A stretch of DNA of 64,000 nt, from assembly GCA_019722365.1 (NCBI GenBank), contig JADFUC010002023.1:186001-250000 (forward strand), in the 5' to 3' direction. The notes below the pieces were generated by a model that saw only the letters and a program-made list of their open reading frames with translations, had not been told where the DNA came from and ran no database searches. Position 1 is the stretch's first letter. Each line of letters starts with the position of its first letter. The DNA comes from Lithospermum erythrorhizon (taxonomy: Eukaryota > Streptophyta > Magnoliopsida > Boraginales > Boraginaceae). Both the position numbers and the translations under genes were made by a program. Shown in pieces: positions 49,785 to 62,013 of the stretch.

Positions 49785-50126
49785 TCAAGCCTTCTCAACA
49801 CGTTGGATGAAGACAGTTTCAAGATCTGGAACATGGAAAAAATCCCTTCTTCTAGCATCATTGAATTGATGAAACTTTGATGCCACCTTTCTTTTCTTAG
49901 GAGCTGGAGGACATGTTAAAAAACTTCTGGAAATTCTTGAATCTTCTGAAGTTGGTGTAGTTACTTCTTCATCATCATTTTCCTCTTCATCAACACTAAC
50001 TTGTTTAGTAAATATTGGTTTTAATGGACCTCTTAATGCAATTCCAGAAAACCCCCATTTTCTTTTTGATTCACTAGAATCCACAACTCCCTCCATTTGA
50101 TATGACATTTCACTAGTAATTCCCAT
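49785..50126 (-). CDS. SMR6: SIAMESE-related CDK inhibitor, SMR6-like
   Basis: A single-exon gene of 113 residues from the ATG at 50126. An upstream in-frame extension to 50171 would need a TTG start. The N-terminal KRKWGFSGIALRGPLKPI is the conserved block that separates the SMR6-type branch from SIM and other SMRs. It is followed by an acidic stretch (DEEENDDEEV), the TTPTSEDSRI cyclin-binding-type motif, the core SFLTCPPAPKKRKV, and the C-terminal RRRDFFHVPDLETVFIQRV. SMR proteins bind CDK-cyclin complexes in the nucleus and promote exit from mitosis and endoreduplication. The length matches the family and all signature motifs are intact. The SMR6 subgroup assignment is from memory and less certain than the family. 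Confidence 0.88.
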   Translation of the reverse strand: MGITSEMSYQMEGVVDSSESKRKWGFSGIALRGPLKPIFTKQVSVDEEENDDEEVTTPTSEDSRISRSFLTCPPAPKKRKVASKFHQFNDARRRDFFHVPDLETVFIQRVEKA

Positions 50127-50171
50127 GAGCTCAAACAAGGCTAAAAATTTATAGGGTAAGAAAAAGAACAA

Positions 50172-51114
50172 AGCTAATATACTGTGGGGGAAATTAAACA
50201 GAATATATTCTTCAAGAAAGGAGGAACAAAATTCTTAAGAGGATAAAAAGAAAGGATGGAGAGGAAAGTTTGTAAACTGTTTCAAAATAATTGTCCACTT
50301 TGAAAAGGCTTTGGGATGAAAGAGCTCGAGAAATACGTGAAATGATGAAAGGGAGATTTAAAAGCTATAGATTTTGGGACAGTGAATGTATGTAGTCCGT
50401 GAAAAATGAAAAGTTGGTAAAGACTAGTAGGAGTATAAATTGAACTTTGGTAGTGGTGTAAAGATTAAAAGAAATTTATTGAGAAAGATTCTTGGGGTCC
50501 ATTGATTCCTTCTAGCCGTCAATGGTTTTTGTCCTCTTATTTCTCTCTCCATTAGTGAATTTAGTGATGTTAGTGAATCGGGTAACTTAAAATATATTTG
50601 TGAATCGGATTATTTCAAATTTATCGGATAATTGACTCCGAAAAAATGAATTAAAATTCCATAGTATTCATCTAGTCTTGGTCCCCTGTTTATAGGAAAT
50701 TTCTTCGGGAAGGGATCTAATTTTGCATTATCCGCTAGCGCATATAAAAGTATGAATAAGGATTGTGTTTAACTTTTTAAATGCTATTAATTACTTAAAT
50801 GCAGCCCACATTTAAAAGTAAAAGTTGGGGTTTTTAATAGGAATTACTTCTCTTCTACCAGGTTTTTATTTGGCGTTTTTCGTTAGAGGCGTAACTTTGA
50901 TTATCAGCTGATGCTTAAAGCATATGTTAAAATTGCCAAGAAAATAATATTATGAAAGCCCATTTTGAGCGAATCACAATGATATAATTTTATGTTTATT
51001 AAAATAATAAGTAATTAGTAATTAATGGTCAATTATTCTTAAATTATATGTTAAAAATTATAAGAAAATAATATTATGAAGCTATTTTGAAATGGCGAAT
51101 CTAATGATATAAGC
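50172..51114. other. 5' flank of the SMR gene and a 124-bp tandem repeat
   Basis: Positions 50172-50500 hold the presumed promoter and leader of the SMR gene (minus strand). From 50924 a tandem repeat begins whose second copy is interrupted by the copia element. Nothing else is recognised. Confidence 0.45.
50924..51114. repeat. 124-bp tandem repeat, second copy split by a retrotransposon
   Basis: Copy 1 starts ATGTTAAAATTGCCAAGAAA at 50924. Copy 2 starts ATGTTAAAAATTATAAGAAA at 51048. Copy 2 stops at 51114 where the LTR begins and resumes at 55880 (TTTATATTTATTAAAATAAT) until about 55929, so the duplication predates the insertion and copy 1 gives a model of the empty site. Confidence 0.8.
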
Positions 51115-51467
51115 TGTTGGAAGCGAGATGGTTTTTATAATATATACTCGAAAAAAATAGAACAATATATATCCCCATTTATAAAGTTCTGAAACGGCGA
51201 TATTACAAGAGGCTGCTTTCCCGTTCTACTCTTGGAGAGAGATTTTATTCTAAACGTAAATATTATATTTCTTTTCTTATTTTTCTGCATGTATTCTACG
51301 TTATCAAATGCATTCTTATTTATAACATATCGTCCTTATTTTGTCTTGTAGAATTTCTATTGGTTTACATTGAAAATAATTTTATGCCCGATAGATAATA
51401 TATGGGTATGTTAAATCACGATTTAAATCAAGTGATTTTTATAAATGGAGTGTTTTGCCAAATTAAC
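51115..51467 (-). repeat. 3' LTR of the copia element
   Basis: It is co-linear with 55535-55879 over its whole length (TATAATATATACT, GCTGCTTTC, GGAGAGA.TTTTATTC, CTGCATGTATTCTAC, GTTTACATTGAAAATAATTT). Divergence with several indels is roughly one difference in six to eight bases, so the insertion is old, or the sequence has errors. The end near 51467 is degenerate. Confidence 0.8.
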
Positions 51468-54400
51468 CGAACCGAGCCAGCGACTTTGCGTTAGAGCCTG
51501 CTGGCAGTCTGAAAGCAATACGTCTTGAGAGAACTTTGTAAAAATGTCGGTACAATTGTTCTTGATTCTACAGGTGCGCTGATTAGCGATCTTGTTGTTC
51601 TTTGTTCTCGAATGAAATGATATTTAATGTTTATATCTTTGCTTATTTGTGTGACAATTGGATTTTTGCAAGTGAAATAGAGATTTGTTATCTACATAAA
51701 TCGTAATTGGGCCTTCGCTCTTAGATTTAACTTCATTTAATATAATAACTTAACCCACGTAGCTTGACATATACATTATTCTTTGTGACATATACTCGGC
51801 TTACCGCATGTTGAGAGGGCAGCTTGTTTGTTGTTTCTTTGATGACCATGAAAAATCGTGAACGATATGAAAAACATATCCTGAAGTGCTTTTTCCATCA
51901 TCAATATCTCCACCGTAGTCGCTGTCCGAATATCCAACTAATTTTACACTTTTAGAGTGTGTGTAAAATAAACCATCATTCGATGTACCTTTGATATATC
52001 TTAGAATTCTTTTCTAACTGCGATAAGTGATGCTTTATGGGATTTCTCCGTGCACAACACAAGTCAGCTGCGTCGTAATATGCGGGCGAGTAAAAGTTAG
52101 ATCTTATCAGCTTCCGGCCAGAACTTTTGAAACGATGTCAGTTCGCGACTCTTTTGTTGAGGTAGTTAGGCTTCATTCTACTTCAGGCGGGTGTCTTCTG
52201 GGTTTACACTGCTCGTTTCTAAACTTACTTAATATTTTAGCTGCGTATTTTTGTTTGTGATATAAAGATCTCGTTTTGATGCCTTTCAGTGACTCGAGAA
52301 AGTAAGGCGTTTGACGATATACGTCATTTCAAGTTATCGGTCATTATTTTCTTAAACTCATTGAGCATTACGGGGTTGTTTTACGGTAAAAATCATGTCA
52401 TCCACGTGTAATCAAATTATCGTCATATCTCCCCCAAATTTGTTTTTTATGTAAAGAGCATGCTATGAATTTCTTTACAAAATCGTTAAAGTATTCATCC
52501 AACCGCTTGTGTTACAAGATGCGGAGCTTCTTGATCCGTCTGATGCTTCTTTGGTCGATAGACTTTATCTTAACTGGCCTTGATAAATATATCAAGTATT
52601 AGACTTCTTCGTCGAGATACCCGTTTAAGAATCGCGACTTAGCGTCCGTTTGATAAATTTTCCATTGATTATTTGCGATTCTTGTAAAGGAGTCCCCAAT
52701 GGTATCAACTCTTTGCAAGCGGAGCAAATACCTAAATGCATAGTCAATGCCATTATTCTGCTTGTAACCTTTATGACGGCACTGCCGCTTGTCTTTTCAA
52801 GCTTTTCTTAACGGTTGTCTTTTTTGTCTTTGTAGACCCATTTTATTTTATTGCGTAATAACTGCGGAAGATTTAGCAAGTTCCCAGTATCGTTCTTGAT
52901 TAAATCCAATTTAGCTTCATCAGTAGCATTTGTTTCCGTTTACTTCTTTCACTTGAAACTGCTTAAATGTTCTTGGATCGCGTGCGCGTTAAACAAAATA
53001 ATGAATAATCAAAATTTATTATTGGACTTGTTGAGTCATAAATTTCATCCGGGTTCTACCATATTTCTTGGTGCTTTCCTTGAACTATTCTTGTTCTTCA
53101 CCGTGATGTTGCTATTCTTGTAAATCGTTGGTGTTGATTGGGGAGTTTGTTGATTAGGACTTAGTGGAGGAGTAGGATAATCATTTCCACCATGTACATG
53201 TTGAGATTGACACGTTCGTCATTATCGTTAAAAATAGACACCATTTCTTTTCTTGCATTAACTCGACTCGATGTCTGTTTAAATCAAATTCGACATCCAC
53301 GAGAGATAATTAACTTCTTTGTCGGCTTTGGATTATAGAGTGCATGCAACTTTGCTTAACTGTCGTATCGATGAAGATTTTTCGCCTTTGTCGTCAAGCT
53401 TTCCTCGTTTGTCGAGGGAATAATAATGCGTATCTGTCCTTTGAAGATACGAGATGTCTGTGATGGTTTGGTTCAACCGTACCGTTTGGAGTCTTGTATT
53501 TGACACTTTTTTGTTGGACATCGATTCAACAAATAAGCAGTAGCGTAAGGCGGCTTGACGAAATGTTCTTGGCGTATTGCTTTTCTTTTATCGTACTCGC
53601 TTTAGCTATGTCGAGAATAGTGCGATTCTTTAACTGCAGCCGTTGCATTTATTGGAGTATATGGCGTTGTCAGCGATGATTGATTATGAGTTGTACAAAG
53701 GCTGTTAACCAGTTTGAAGTATATTCTCCTCTCACCATGCGATCATTGTCTTTAAATATTGTCCGCTTTGCTTTTCCGTTGCTTTGAACTCCTTGAATTT
53801 TTCAAAAGCCACACTTTTCTTTCAAAATATATACCCAACTTTTTCCTGCTAAAATCATCAATAAATGTTATGTAATACCTGTTCCCACCAAATGATGCAA
53901 TGTCGAATGGACCAGCTATGTCTGTATGAACAATTTCTAAATTCGTCTTGCTCTCCATGATTTTCAGTAGGAAAACTTTGTATACATGTTGTTTCTTTAA
54001 CCGTACTTCATGGCCCGGGTTTGGTTCATTTATTTCTGTGAGCCGTACACCATCTTTGTTTGGATAATAATTTTAAACCCGATAAATCAAGATGACCAAA
54101 TCTCGTATGCCATAACCACGAGTCATTTTAATGACCGACTTAGTACTTGCTTGTGTTGATGTTGAGTGTGAACAAGGTTCTTTTGTCATCTCAGTGTGAT
54201 GATTCTTGAACTTGATTTTGGATTATGAGAGAATTGTCCCTCGTCAGGTATGTGTCGTTTCTCCGCTGAGTTGACCCGAGGCTGATGATATTACTTTCAA
54301 GCGGGGTATATAATAGGCGTCGTTTATGCATACTTTATCGCGTTCTTTAATAATATCGTTATTATGCGCTTTTCGCTTTTCTTGGAGTTTTGAGTCGTAA

Positions 54401-55534
54401 AGTAACTCTCCCCAGCCGTCACCATTTATCTACGTAAAATAATTCCTTTTGGCGTAGTATGATTGTTGGCGCTTTGAGTGAATCACAAAACATTTTGTTG
54501 CGTTCTCGTTTTAAACATATGTGAGGAATATGATATCGTCGTCTTTCTCTTTGCTCCCAATGTTGTAAAATTGATTCTTTCTTTCGCTCACAGGATTTGA
54601 TCACATTCATGCATTTAAAAATGTCCGGTCGTTCGCAATTTATAACATTGAATGAGACTTGTCATTCGTGGTTGTGGCCTTCTTCCTCGACCAAGATCCT
54701 GCCGCGATTAGATAGGTGAAAGCTTTCGTTTATGCAGTCTACATTAAATAGTTGTCTTGCGTGTCCTGAATCCGCGCGAGGAACCGCCTCACAAGCCACC
54801 TGCTTAACGTGCGTAACTCTTAGTGCACGATTATCGCTAATAGACATCTTGCTGCAAGCATACCGAAATTATCGTTTTTCGTAAATGCTGATTCATCGTT
54901 GTTCGTGCTTGTAGAGAACCCTTGAAATTTCGTGATCGAAATTAGCAGATAAATCTTTTTGACTCTCGATTGATGTCTTGACATATTCAAGCGTTTTTTG
55001 TCAATGAGCGAAGAAAGCTTACTCACGTGACCACGATACCGTCAACATTCTCCATTTCTTTTCATCTCATTTTGATACCGTTTCAAAGGAGTTGCGTATC
55101 AGTAATATTACGAACTTTTTCATCTTTAGATTTTCGAATTAGCGCCAATCTTTGAGTCGTACGCCTTCACTTTTACTGCCCTTTGAAATGATCTTTTGTA
55201 AAATTTCCGTCGTCACTTGGATGTTCACGCTCACGATATTTTTGAGGTTGATTAAATCGACACCTTGAAAAATTGCAAATATCTTATTATACATAGCACT
55301 GCGAGAATCTCTTAGCGATGTTAACAGGCATTTGGAAGAGTTGCTTTAAGCTTAGGATTCGAGGGCTCGGTATATCCAGATTTTTCAATGCGATCGAGAT
55401 ATCGCTTGAGAGCAGTAGAACCGCCGTTGTATACTCAATTCCGTAATTTGTTGTTGGTAATTTGAATACGTGGTTGGATAAAGTATTCACCATTTTCGTT
55501 CTCCACCAGTCTGACACTTAGCTCAAATCTGCGA

Positions 55535-55879
55535 CATTGGAAACGAGATAGGTTTTTTATAATATATACTTTCGAAAAAAATAGAATAATATATCTATTT
55601 ACTTAAGTTACAAGAAGACAACAATATTTTACAAGGCTGCTTTCGATTCTGGAGAGATTTTATTCACAACGTAAATATTATCTCTTTACTATTTTTCTCT
55701 GCATGTATTCTACATTATGCGTACGTGCTATTTTATAACATATGCATCCTTATTTTGTGCCATAGGAATTACCTATTTGTTTACATTGAAAATAATTTTA
55801 TCTTGCGATAGATAATATATAATTTATATTCGTCAATTTCGTCCGTGATTTTTTACATCGTGTTTGCGAAATTCTAACA
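55535..55879 (-). repeat. 5' LTR of the copia element
   Basis: It pairs with the LTR at 51115. It ends with AAATTCTAACA on plus (TGTTAGAATTT on minus). Just inside it (55500-55533) should lie the primer-binding site, but the expected TGGTATCAGAGC is not recognisable. Confidence 0.8.
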
Positions 55880-56510
55880 ATAACTTTATATTTATTAAAA
55901 TAATAAGTAATTAGTAATTAATAGTCAAAAGTTTCGCCTCGATACTCTGACGTCAAATAAAAAAATGGAGATGGTATTAAAGTATTCGTAAATGCTTTTA
56001 TCTTTGCGTATCGTAAGATTATCGATTGGAATTGAATCATCGGTATCACGTCACGGTTGAGATGATCATCATATATATTTGACATATATATACTTTATAA
56101 TTGTCGTGCATTCGACTTTTTAATTAAATTTGTTTATTTATCTGTAGTGCATGTTTAATGATTCAAATATATGCATTGAATAACGCGTAATTATTTACGC
56201 TCGGAATTCGTATAGCTTTTAGATTGATTCACGAGGTATGTCTCTATATTATATACTATTGAATTTATTCTTCGTTTATCGATATGGTTTTTTAAATCGT
56301 ATATTATTTTATCTTTAATAATTTGTGTTAGTTAAATAAATATTATGTTTTATGTAGAAGCTATTATTATTATTATTATTATAATAGGTGTTAGTTAAAT
56401 AATCTTATTTTTATAAATTATTATTATTATTATTAATATTTATTATTACATATGTAGACTATTATTGTTCTATTCTGGGAATAGTTAAATGACCATATGC
56501 TTTGAGTAGA

Positions 56511-56543
<33 letters not shown>

Positions 56544-57240
56544 ATTATTATTTAATTAAAATGCAGATGAATTTTATATATATTGGGATCATGAAAAAAT
56601 TAAATAAATCATATCAATTTACTTAGACATAAAAGCAAATAGTCGATGTCTGATATTGATCATCAATTCGTCAATACATTTAGTTACAAGACGTTAAATT
56701 GTTACAGTAATATTTGTATCTCTCGGTTTCGTATAGTATCTCTCTATAGACATTGTATTTTATTGTAATTTTTTATAGTATATTTAAAGAGTTATTTATA
56801 AAAAATATTAATTAGAAAAAATTGAGTGTTAAAACTTCTGCTTGAGTTTAGAATGATTTAAATTAAATATAAAAAATGTATCAAATATTTTAGAAATGGG
56901 TTGCGTATAGTGCGTCGAATGTCTCGCTTCTGAAGTAGTGTTAAATGTATGCACGTGTATTTAAATATCATCGTGTTGATTATTGATTGAGATGCATGAT
57001 AAACATTTTACAATCGTCTTCGAATTAAAATTTCTCAAAATTATGTGGCCAGCTTTTCGCCGATAAGTTCTTCATCGATATTTTGTCAAAATTGATCCCG
57101 ACGATCATTTGTATAAAGATTTTTTCTGATTAGTTTAAGTGTATATATCATATATCAATTATATTTTCTTTCAATTTTAAATAATATCACATTTATAATG
57201 CTTTAATTTTATTTCTGGAGCCGTTCCGGAAAAGTTGACT
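55880..57240. other. AT-rich DNA with ATT microsatellites
   Basis: After the remainder of the split tandem repeat (to about 55929) the DNA is AT-rich and non-coding. Three (ATT)n tracts are listed separately. No gene seen. Confidence 0.5.
56361..56555. repeat. Three (ATT)n microsatellite tracts
   Basis: ATT/TTA runs lie at about 56362-56386, 56417-56445 and 56511-56551, each within a similar context (TATGTAGAAG or TAGA before the run, a TTAGTTAAATAA-like word after), suggesting one microsatellite unit duplicated three times. Confidence 0.85.
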
Positions 57241-59530
57241 ATAGAACGGAAGAAATTTTTCGGAAGAATTTTTTCCTGTTTATACTATGTAGATGAAAAC
57301 TGCTATAAAAAGTGTTAGTGATACCCCTTTTGCTCCTCAACCTACAAGATATTAGCACTCGTTTCTAATTGTTATTTTGTCCCCCTCCTAAGGACCGTTC
57401 TTAGGAATGCTCACTCGTCCGGTTCGAAAATTGAACCTAATAATGAAGAGGTGATTCTATTTGGAATTGGATCGATACTCTAGTCAAAATCGTACTTGTT
57501 CAATCAGACTAAAAGCGACTCTACTTGATAGAACTTGTAGACATCAAAAATTTATCAAGAAATAATTAAATTGATTAAGACGAATTAATCAAGTTAATTA
57601 AGGGTCGAACCAGCCATCTTGTCGCATGGTGATTAGGGTTACCGATTAAACACAAATTCAAATCGAGCCGCCGGGCAGAGCGAGGGTTCGAAGTAAATAA
57701 AGCCACAGAGTTAATCGAGGGGTCAGGCCAGGGTTCTACGTTAATTAACCTAAGGTTTGAACTTCGATAGGGTTCTCGAGAAAGCATTTCGCGTTAAATG
57801 CCGGATAAAATTGCCAGCTCTAGAAAACCTAATTTTATTGATGGCTTCGACGAGCAGGGCGTTCAAAGCCAGTGGCTCGAAATGAAGAATCCTATAAACC
57901 CGCGGTTTAAGATCGACTCACTTGAAGTTTTTGGTCATCGAGCTCCACTTGAGTTATGTGGTGCAAAAATCAGCTATTTCAGGAAGTTGTGTGGTGCGAA
58001 ATCAAAGCTCAGGTGCAGAATTCGATATGAAAATATGTTTGGCGCAGAAAAGAGCGCGAAACGCTTCTTTTAATCAAAGAGGCGCGAAAGGGTTCTTTGG
58101 TCGTAGTAATTCTAAATTATCCCGGCCGATTAAGGATTTTCTTGCCGAAATTCATTTGTCGAATCGTGATCGCAATCAAGCCAGGTCGATTAGAAGCTTG
58201 TCGTTTGAGGCAGAAGCACATAAATACCTCCCCCCAATTTGGCCAACGAATCATCAGCAATTCAATCGAATTCCACGAAAATGCATCTGAAAACCCTCGA
58301 GAAAATTCGAGCGTTATACGAAATGTAAGTTAAATCTTTGAAGACCGCCGGCGAGAAACACCACGTGGTGGCTGGAAGCCTTTCCAGGGTAAAGCGTATG
58401 AGGCGTTTGAAATTAGGATTGTGCGCCAAGCGCGATATAATCGGCAGTTAAGTAAATTTGATGAGAATACGGGTAAGATTCTCGAAGCAACTTCGAATAT
58501 TCGGGATTAAGGTATATAGGCTCGCGATTATTAGCTTGGATGAGCCTTTTTGATAAATTCGGGTTTGATTAATCGAATCCAGGATATAGGAATAAGCGGG
58601 CGTTCGGTCGCTATGTGGATTACAGGCGAGGAAAGCAGCCCTCTTAAGACCCACTGTCTGATTGATCGATTATACGTAATGAGGTTGGAGCGTTCACGCC
58701 CCAAATGCGGTCATTCATTTCTACGGTGTCAGCTAAGGCCAGGCTGTGGTGAAGTGGGGGGTGGCAGCAGCCGTAGGCAAATAGAGTGAGGCCCAATCTC
58801 GAAGTAGAGTGGTAGAATGCCATTTAAATTAAAGTGTTGAATCTCCCATTTAGGTACGCGTGGGTGGCATCGCCAATTAAAACCTGCAATGACATGGCTA
58901 GCCCAAGGCATTTGTAGTACAGCCAAGCGGCATTCTTTGACAGCACTTTCTTTCTTATCATTTTCAAGTATAGCTTCGAAATTTCGGTCACATCTGAATC
59001 GAGTGTCATATCGAGGGAATCTTTGAAGTTAAATAGAGACAATGACAATGGCGTGGTCATGTAAAAGAGATTGAAGCAGAATCATGAAGTCGTGAGAGGG
59101 CGTAGGCACATCATTCTGCAGTCCCATAAATTTTCGAGAAAGCAGTAAAAGCATTTTATGACGTTTGCGATGATAAGTCATCAGTCACGTTAATAGCCCA
59201 GGAATCAGTCAGTATAAATGACGGAGATACCTTTGCTTGAAATTTTAAGAACGGACAATGTCAGTCAGGGCCAGGTCTGGTCGAAGTGGTATGACGTCTG
59301 TCAGAATTTCATGGGAAGCTGTCAGAATCGAATCAGGCTCGAGCTCGAGTCGACTCGAGCATCGAATCAGTGGTCGAGTTGAATCGAGTCGGTTTCGAGC
59401 TCGAATCGAGCTCGAATCAGCTCGAGCCAGTCATTTCAATTTCGAATCGAGTCAGTGGCTGAAATCAGCTCAGAGTCAAAATGATTAGACATCTCGTAAA
59501 TCGTTAACGAAATCTTGGGATCCCCATTGT
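57241..59530. mobile_element. LTR-retrotransposon-like debris, unclassified
   Basis: The segment is CpG-rich compared with its flanks and has no sustained frame. At 57900-58330 it resembles a plant LTR: CATAAATACC-type promoter near 58218, then a run of ATTCGAGC, GAATTC and TCGAGAAAATTCGAG words. Positions 59326-59468 consist of TCGAGCTCGAA-type repeats. I could not identify gag, integrase or reverse transcriptase with confidence, nor paired LTRs, so the superfamily is open. Confidence 0.35.
59326..59468. repeat. Low-complexity TCGAGCTCGAATC array
   Basis: Interleaved palindromic words CTCGAG, GAGCTC and TTCGAA repeat irregularly, with an about 12-bp quasi-period (CGAGCTCGAATCGAGCTCGA). It reads as Ser/Arg/Glu-rich in the plus frame, but that is a by-product of the repeat. 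Confidence 0.8.
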
Positions 59531-61016
59531 TTTGAATGATTGGTCTTCGTCGATTTGATAAGCACTGTCTGTTGTGTGAGAAATTTTCTCTGGGTGGATT
59601 TTATTTTGTCTTTATATATCATGTAATAAAATGGCTGCATCAGAACTCTTGTTGTTTCCAATGAATGTTATTAGCCCTTCAAGCATTTTAGGTCTACTTT
59701 CACACTATAAACTAATTAGTAAATTATCATTTTGAGGGTCAAAATCATTTTTCTAATTCTTCTACTTATTTGCTTTGCATATTTTAATGTTCCTTTGAAA
59801 AAGCCTTCCAAACTAAAATAGCACAATTTCTTAGTTTTGTTTGGTGAAAACAGTGAAAGTACTTTACAGATAGCGAGAGATCACTTGGTTTTTAACAAAA
59901 TAAAGGAAGAGGTGTGAGTCTCCACATCTATTCATGTCCATTGTGACATAGGGGGTAGGATGCATGCTCTCCTCCATTGCCTTTTCCAATCAACCACATT
60001 GACGCTGAAAATGTTAACTTTATACCTTTTCCCAAACTTCCATTTTCATGACATTTTATATGGGAATGGAATGTATGTAGTGTTGATGAAATTTACAACA
60101 AACAAGCTTGCAATGTCATCTTATTTATTATTAAATTTTGATGGTTTGACTTTTTAAATTTTAAATTTAAGTATTTATATATATATTATACATGTTGTGT
60201 AATATTTGATAAAAATATATTAAATACAAATATTTTTCATAAATTTTATTATTAACATGATAATTTTGAATCAAATTCAAATTTGAAATATAGGAAACTG
60301 AGTAATTATGACAAGACATCAAATAAGTTACATAAATAATTACTTTTATGTTTGTAAGTGAATCGACAATCCACGAAATTTTTAATTTTTTTACATGGGT
60401 TCTTAGGGATTGATTGGAGTAGGCGGTGAGGCACATGCAGTGAAGTCGTGAATTCGATTTTAAACTACCCAACGCTTTGTAGTCGAGGCTCTCGCGTGGG
60501 CATGCAGTGTGGATTCTTTTATTTGGTATGGTTCTGAGTTATTGTGTCGCGAGATTCTGCGAGAATCGTTTAAAGGGAATAAGCCCTTAATGAATTAAGT
60601 TAAAAAACATGAAAAATTTATTTCCAAAATGAAAGGGTGAAATTGTAAGCTAATTGGTGGGATTCTATTAAACAAACATGATAAAATGACTCGATCTATC
60701 ATCCAATAATGCGAAGAATCTTTCATTTTTGAGTAGTAGTTGTGGTCCACTTACATATCTTAATGCAAAACTTTGGCTTTCTTTCTATTTAAGTTTGGAA
60801 TACAATTGGAAAGAGAGGTCAATAATCATTGAGAAGCTCTTATTGGAGATGGACTCCATTCTCATCTATATACATGGCCATAGGCCCTAGACCATATGGA
60901 TCAATCTGCAGGTTCAGTATACCAGCTGGATTTATCTTAAAACATTTTTTTTCAAAAAATTTAGTAAAAATACATGGTCAATAGAAAAGATAATGAAAAT
61001 AATCTCCTTCATTTTT
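59531..61016. other. AT-rich intergenic DNA
   Basis: No gene supported. Only overlapping AT-rich frames of 65-101 codons without conserved features. Confidence 0.45.
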
Positions 61017-62013
61017 TGGGATAAAATAACACAATCTCCTGTGAAAAGTTGAAAATATCCTCATTAAATTTTCACCATCTTTATTCTCTCATTATTTTCC
61101 ATTCTTATAAAAAACACTCCTCTTCTTTATTTTCTTCCTCCACCAACCACCTCCTCCCAAACCCTTAACCTCTACCTTTCCCCCTGTGTTTTCCTCAACC
61201 TCCTCCCTTTCCCCCATTTTTCCTTACCCCCACTTTTTCCAGATGTGGCCCCTCCTCCCATTTTTCATATCTACCCCCCTTCGCAATCAGCGCCCCCTCC
61301 CCCACTTGAAACGGTGAACCCGCGGCCCCTCCTACCCGAGCGAACCAAGCCCCTACTCCCCCTCTTGATTTTTTTTTAATTTTTTCTAAAATTTCGGTTT
61401 AATTTGTGAGCAAATTAGGTGTAGGAGGTTTCTATGGATTTAATAACTAGGGGTGGGGTTAGTGTTTCAATTAAGATTTATGTTAATTGATTGGAGGAGG
61501 GACTGTTTTCTGCGGTGGTGGTGGTTGTTGTTGGTGGTGTTTGGTAAAATACCATTCGAAATACATAGAAAACATCGATATACCTTAAAATCTGGCAGGT
61601 GTCATGAAATACACCAAATTGTCTATTTTGGTGTATATTGGTCAATATGAAATGATAATATATTGGTATTTTGTTTAATCTTATAATTTTGGTGGTGTAT
61701 GGGTGGTGGTGGTGATTTTTTTTTTGTTGTTGGTGGTAGTGTTATGAATTGAAACTGAGGTTTTGGTGGTTTATGGATAATTGGTGATGATTTTTTTGGT
61801 GTTGGTGGTGGTGTTTAGTGGAATTAGAGTTTAAGGGGTGCTAGATGAAGGTTGTTTGGGGGGGAGATTGTTTGGGGTCGATAGGAGGAGATGGTGGTGT
61901 TGTTTGGATGAAGAAGAAAGATTTTTTTTTTTTTAAGTAAGGGCAATTTAGTATTTTGTGAGTAGATGTGTTATTTTTTATTAAAAGAAAAGGTGTTATT
62001 TTATAGCATTTCC
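61017..62013. mobile_element. Strand-asymmetric element with inverted ends
   Basis: The left end GGGATAAAATAACACAATCT and the inverted right end (GGAAATGCTATAAAATAACA on minus) share ATAAAATAACAC. The left part of the body (61130-61360) is almost pure pyrimidine (CTCCTCCC, CCCCC runs). The right part (61480-61910) is G/T-rich with GGTGGTGGT and GGGGGGGAG. It has no transposase frame. I infer a non-autonomous TIR element; the boundaries are provisional. Confidence 0.4.

Larger units (their letters stand above)
51115..55879 (-). mobile_element. Full-length, decayed Ty1/copia LTR retrotransposon
   Basis: LTRs lie at 51115-51467 and 55535-55879. On the minus strand the left LTR opens TGTTAGAATTTCGC and the other closes TTCCAACA, the usual TGTTAGAA...CAACA copia layout. 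Domains read in order from 55.5 to 51.9 kb on minus. A gag zinc-knuckle remnant (QCYKL..TGHFKMHE) lies near 54640. The GAG-pre-integrase part (RFGHLDLSGLKLLSKQ) lies near 54080. Integrase (LEIVHTDIAGPFDI, GGNRYYITFIDDFSRK) lies at about 53850-53950. Reverse transcriptase (FLNGYLDEEV, then VDDMIFTGNN.VMLNEFKKI) lies at 52650-52330, and RNase H (VKLVGYSDSDYGGDIDDGKS) at 51950-51890. Order INT before RT confirms copia. Many frameshifts and stops are present. The target duplication is probably ATAAC/ATAAG. Confidence 0.85.

Noticed and set aside
58824..59060. Minus-strand 78-codon frame near retroelement debris
   Set aside because: I tried to read it as an integrase or reverse transcriptase piece, but no catalytic motif is present.
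59258..59488. Ser/Arg/Glu-rich 76-codon frame
   Set aside because: Produced by the TCGAGCTCGAA repeat, so not evidence of a protein.
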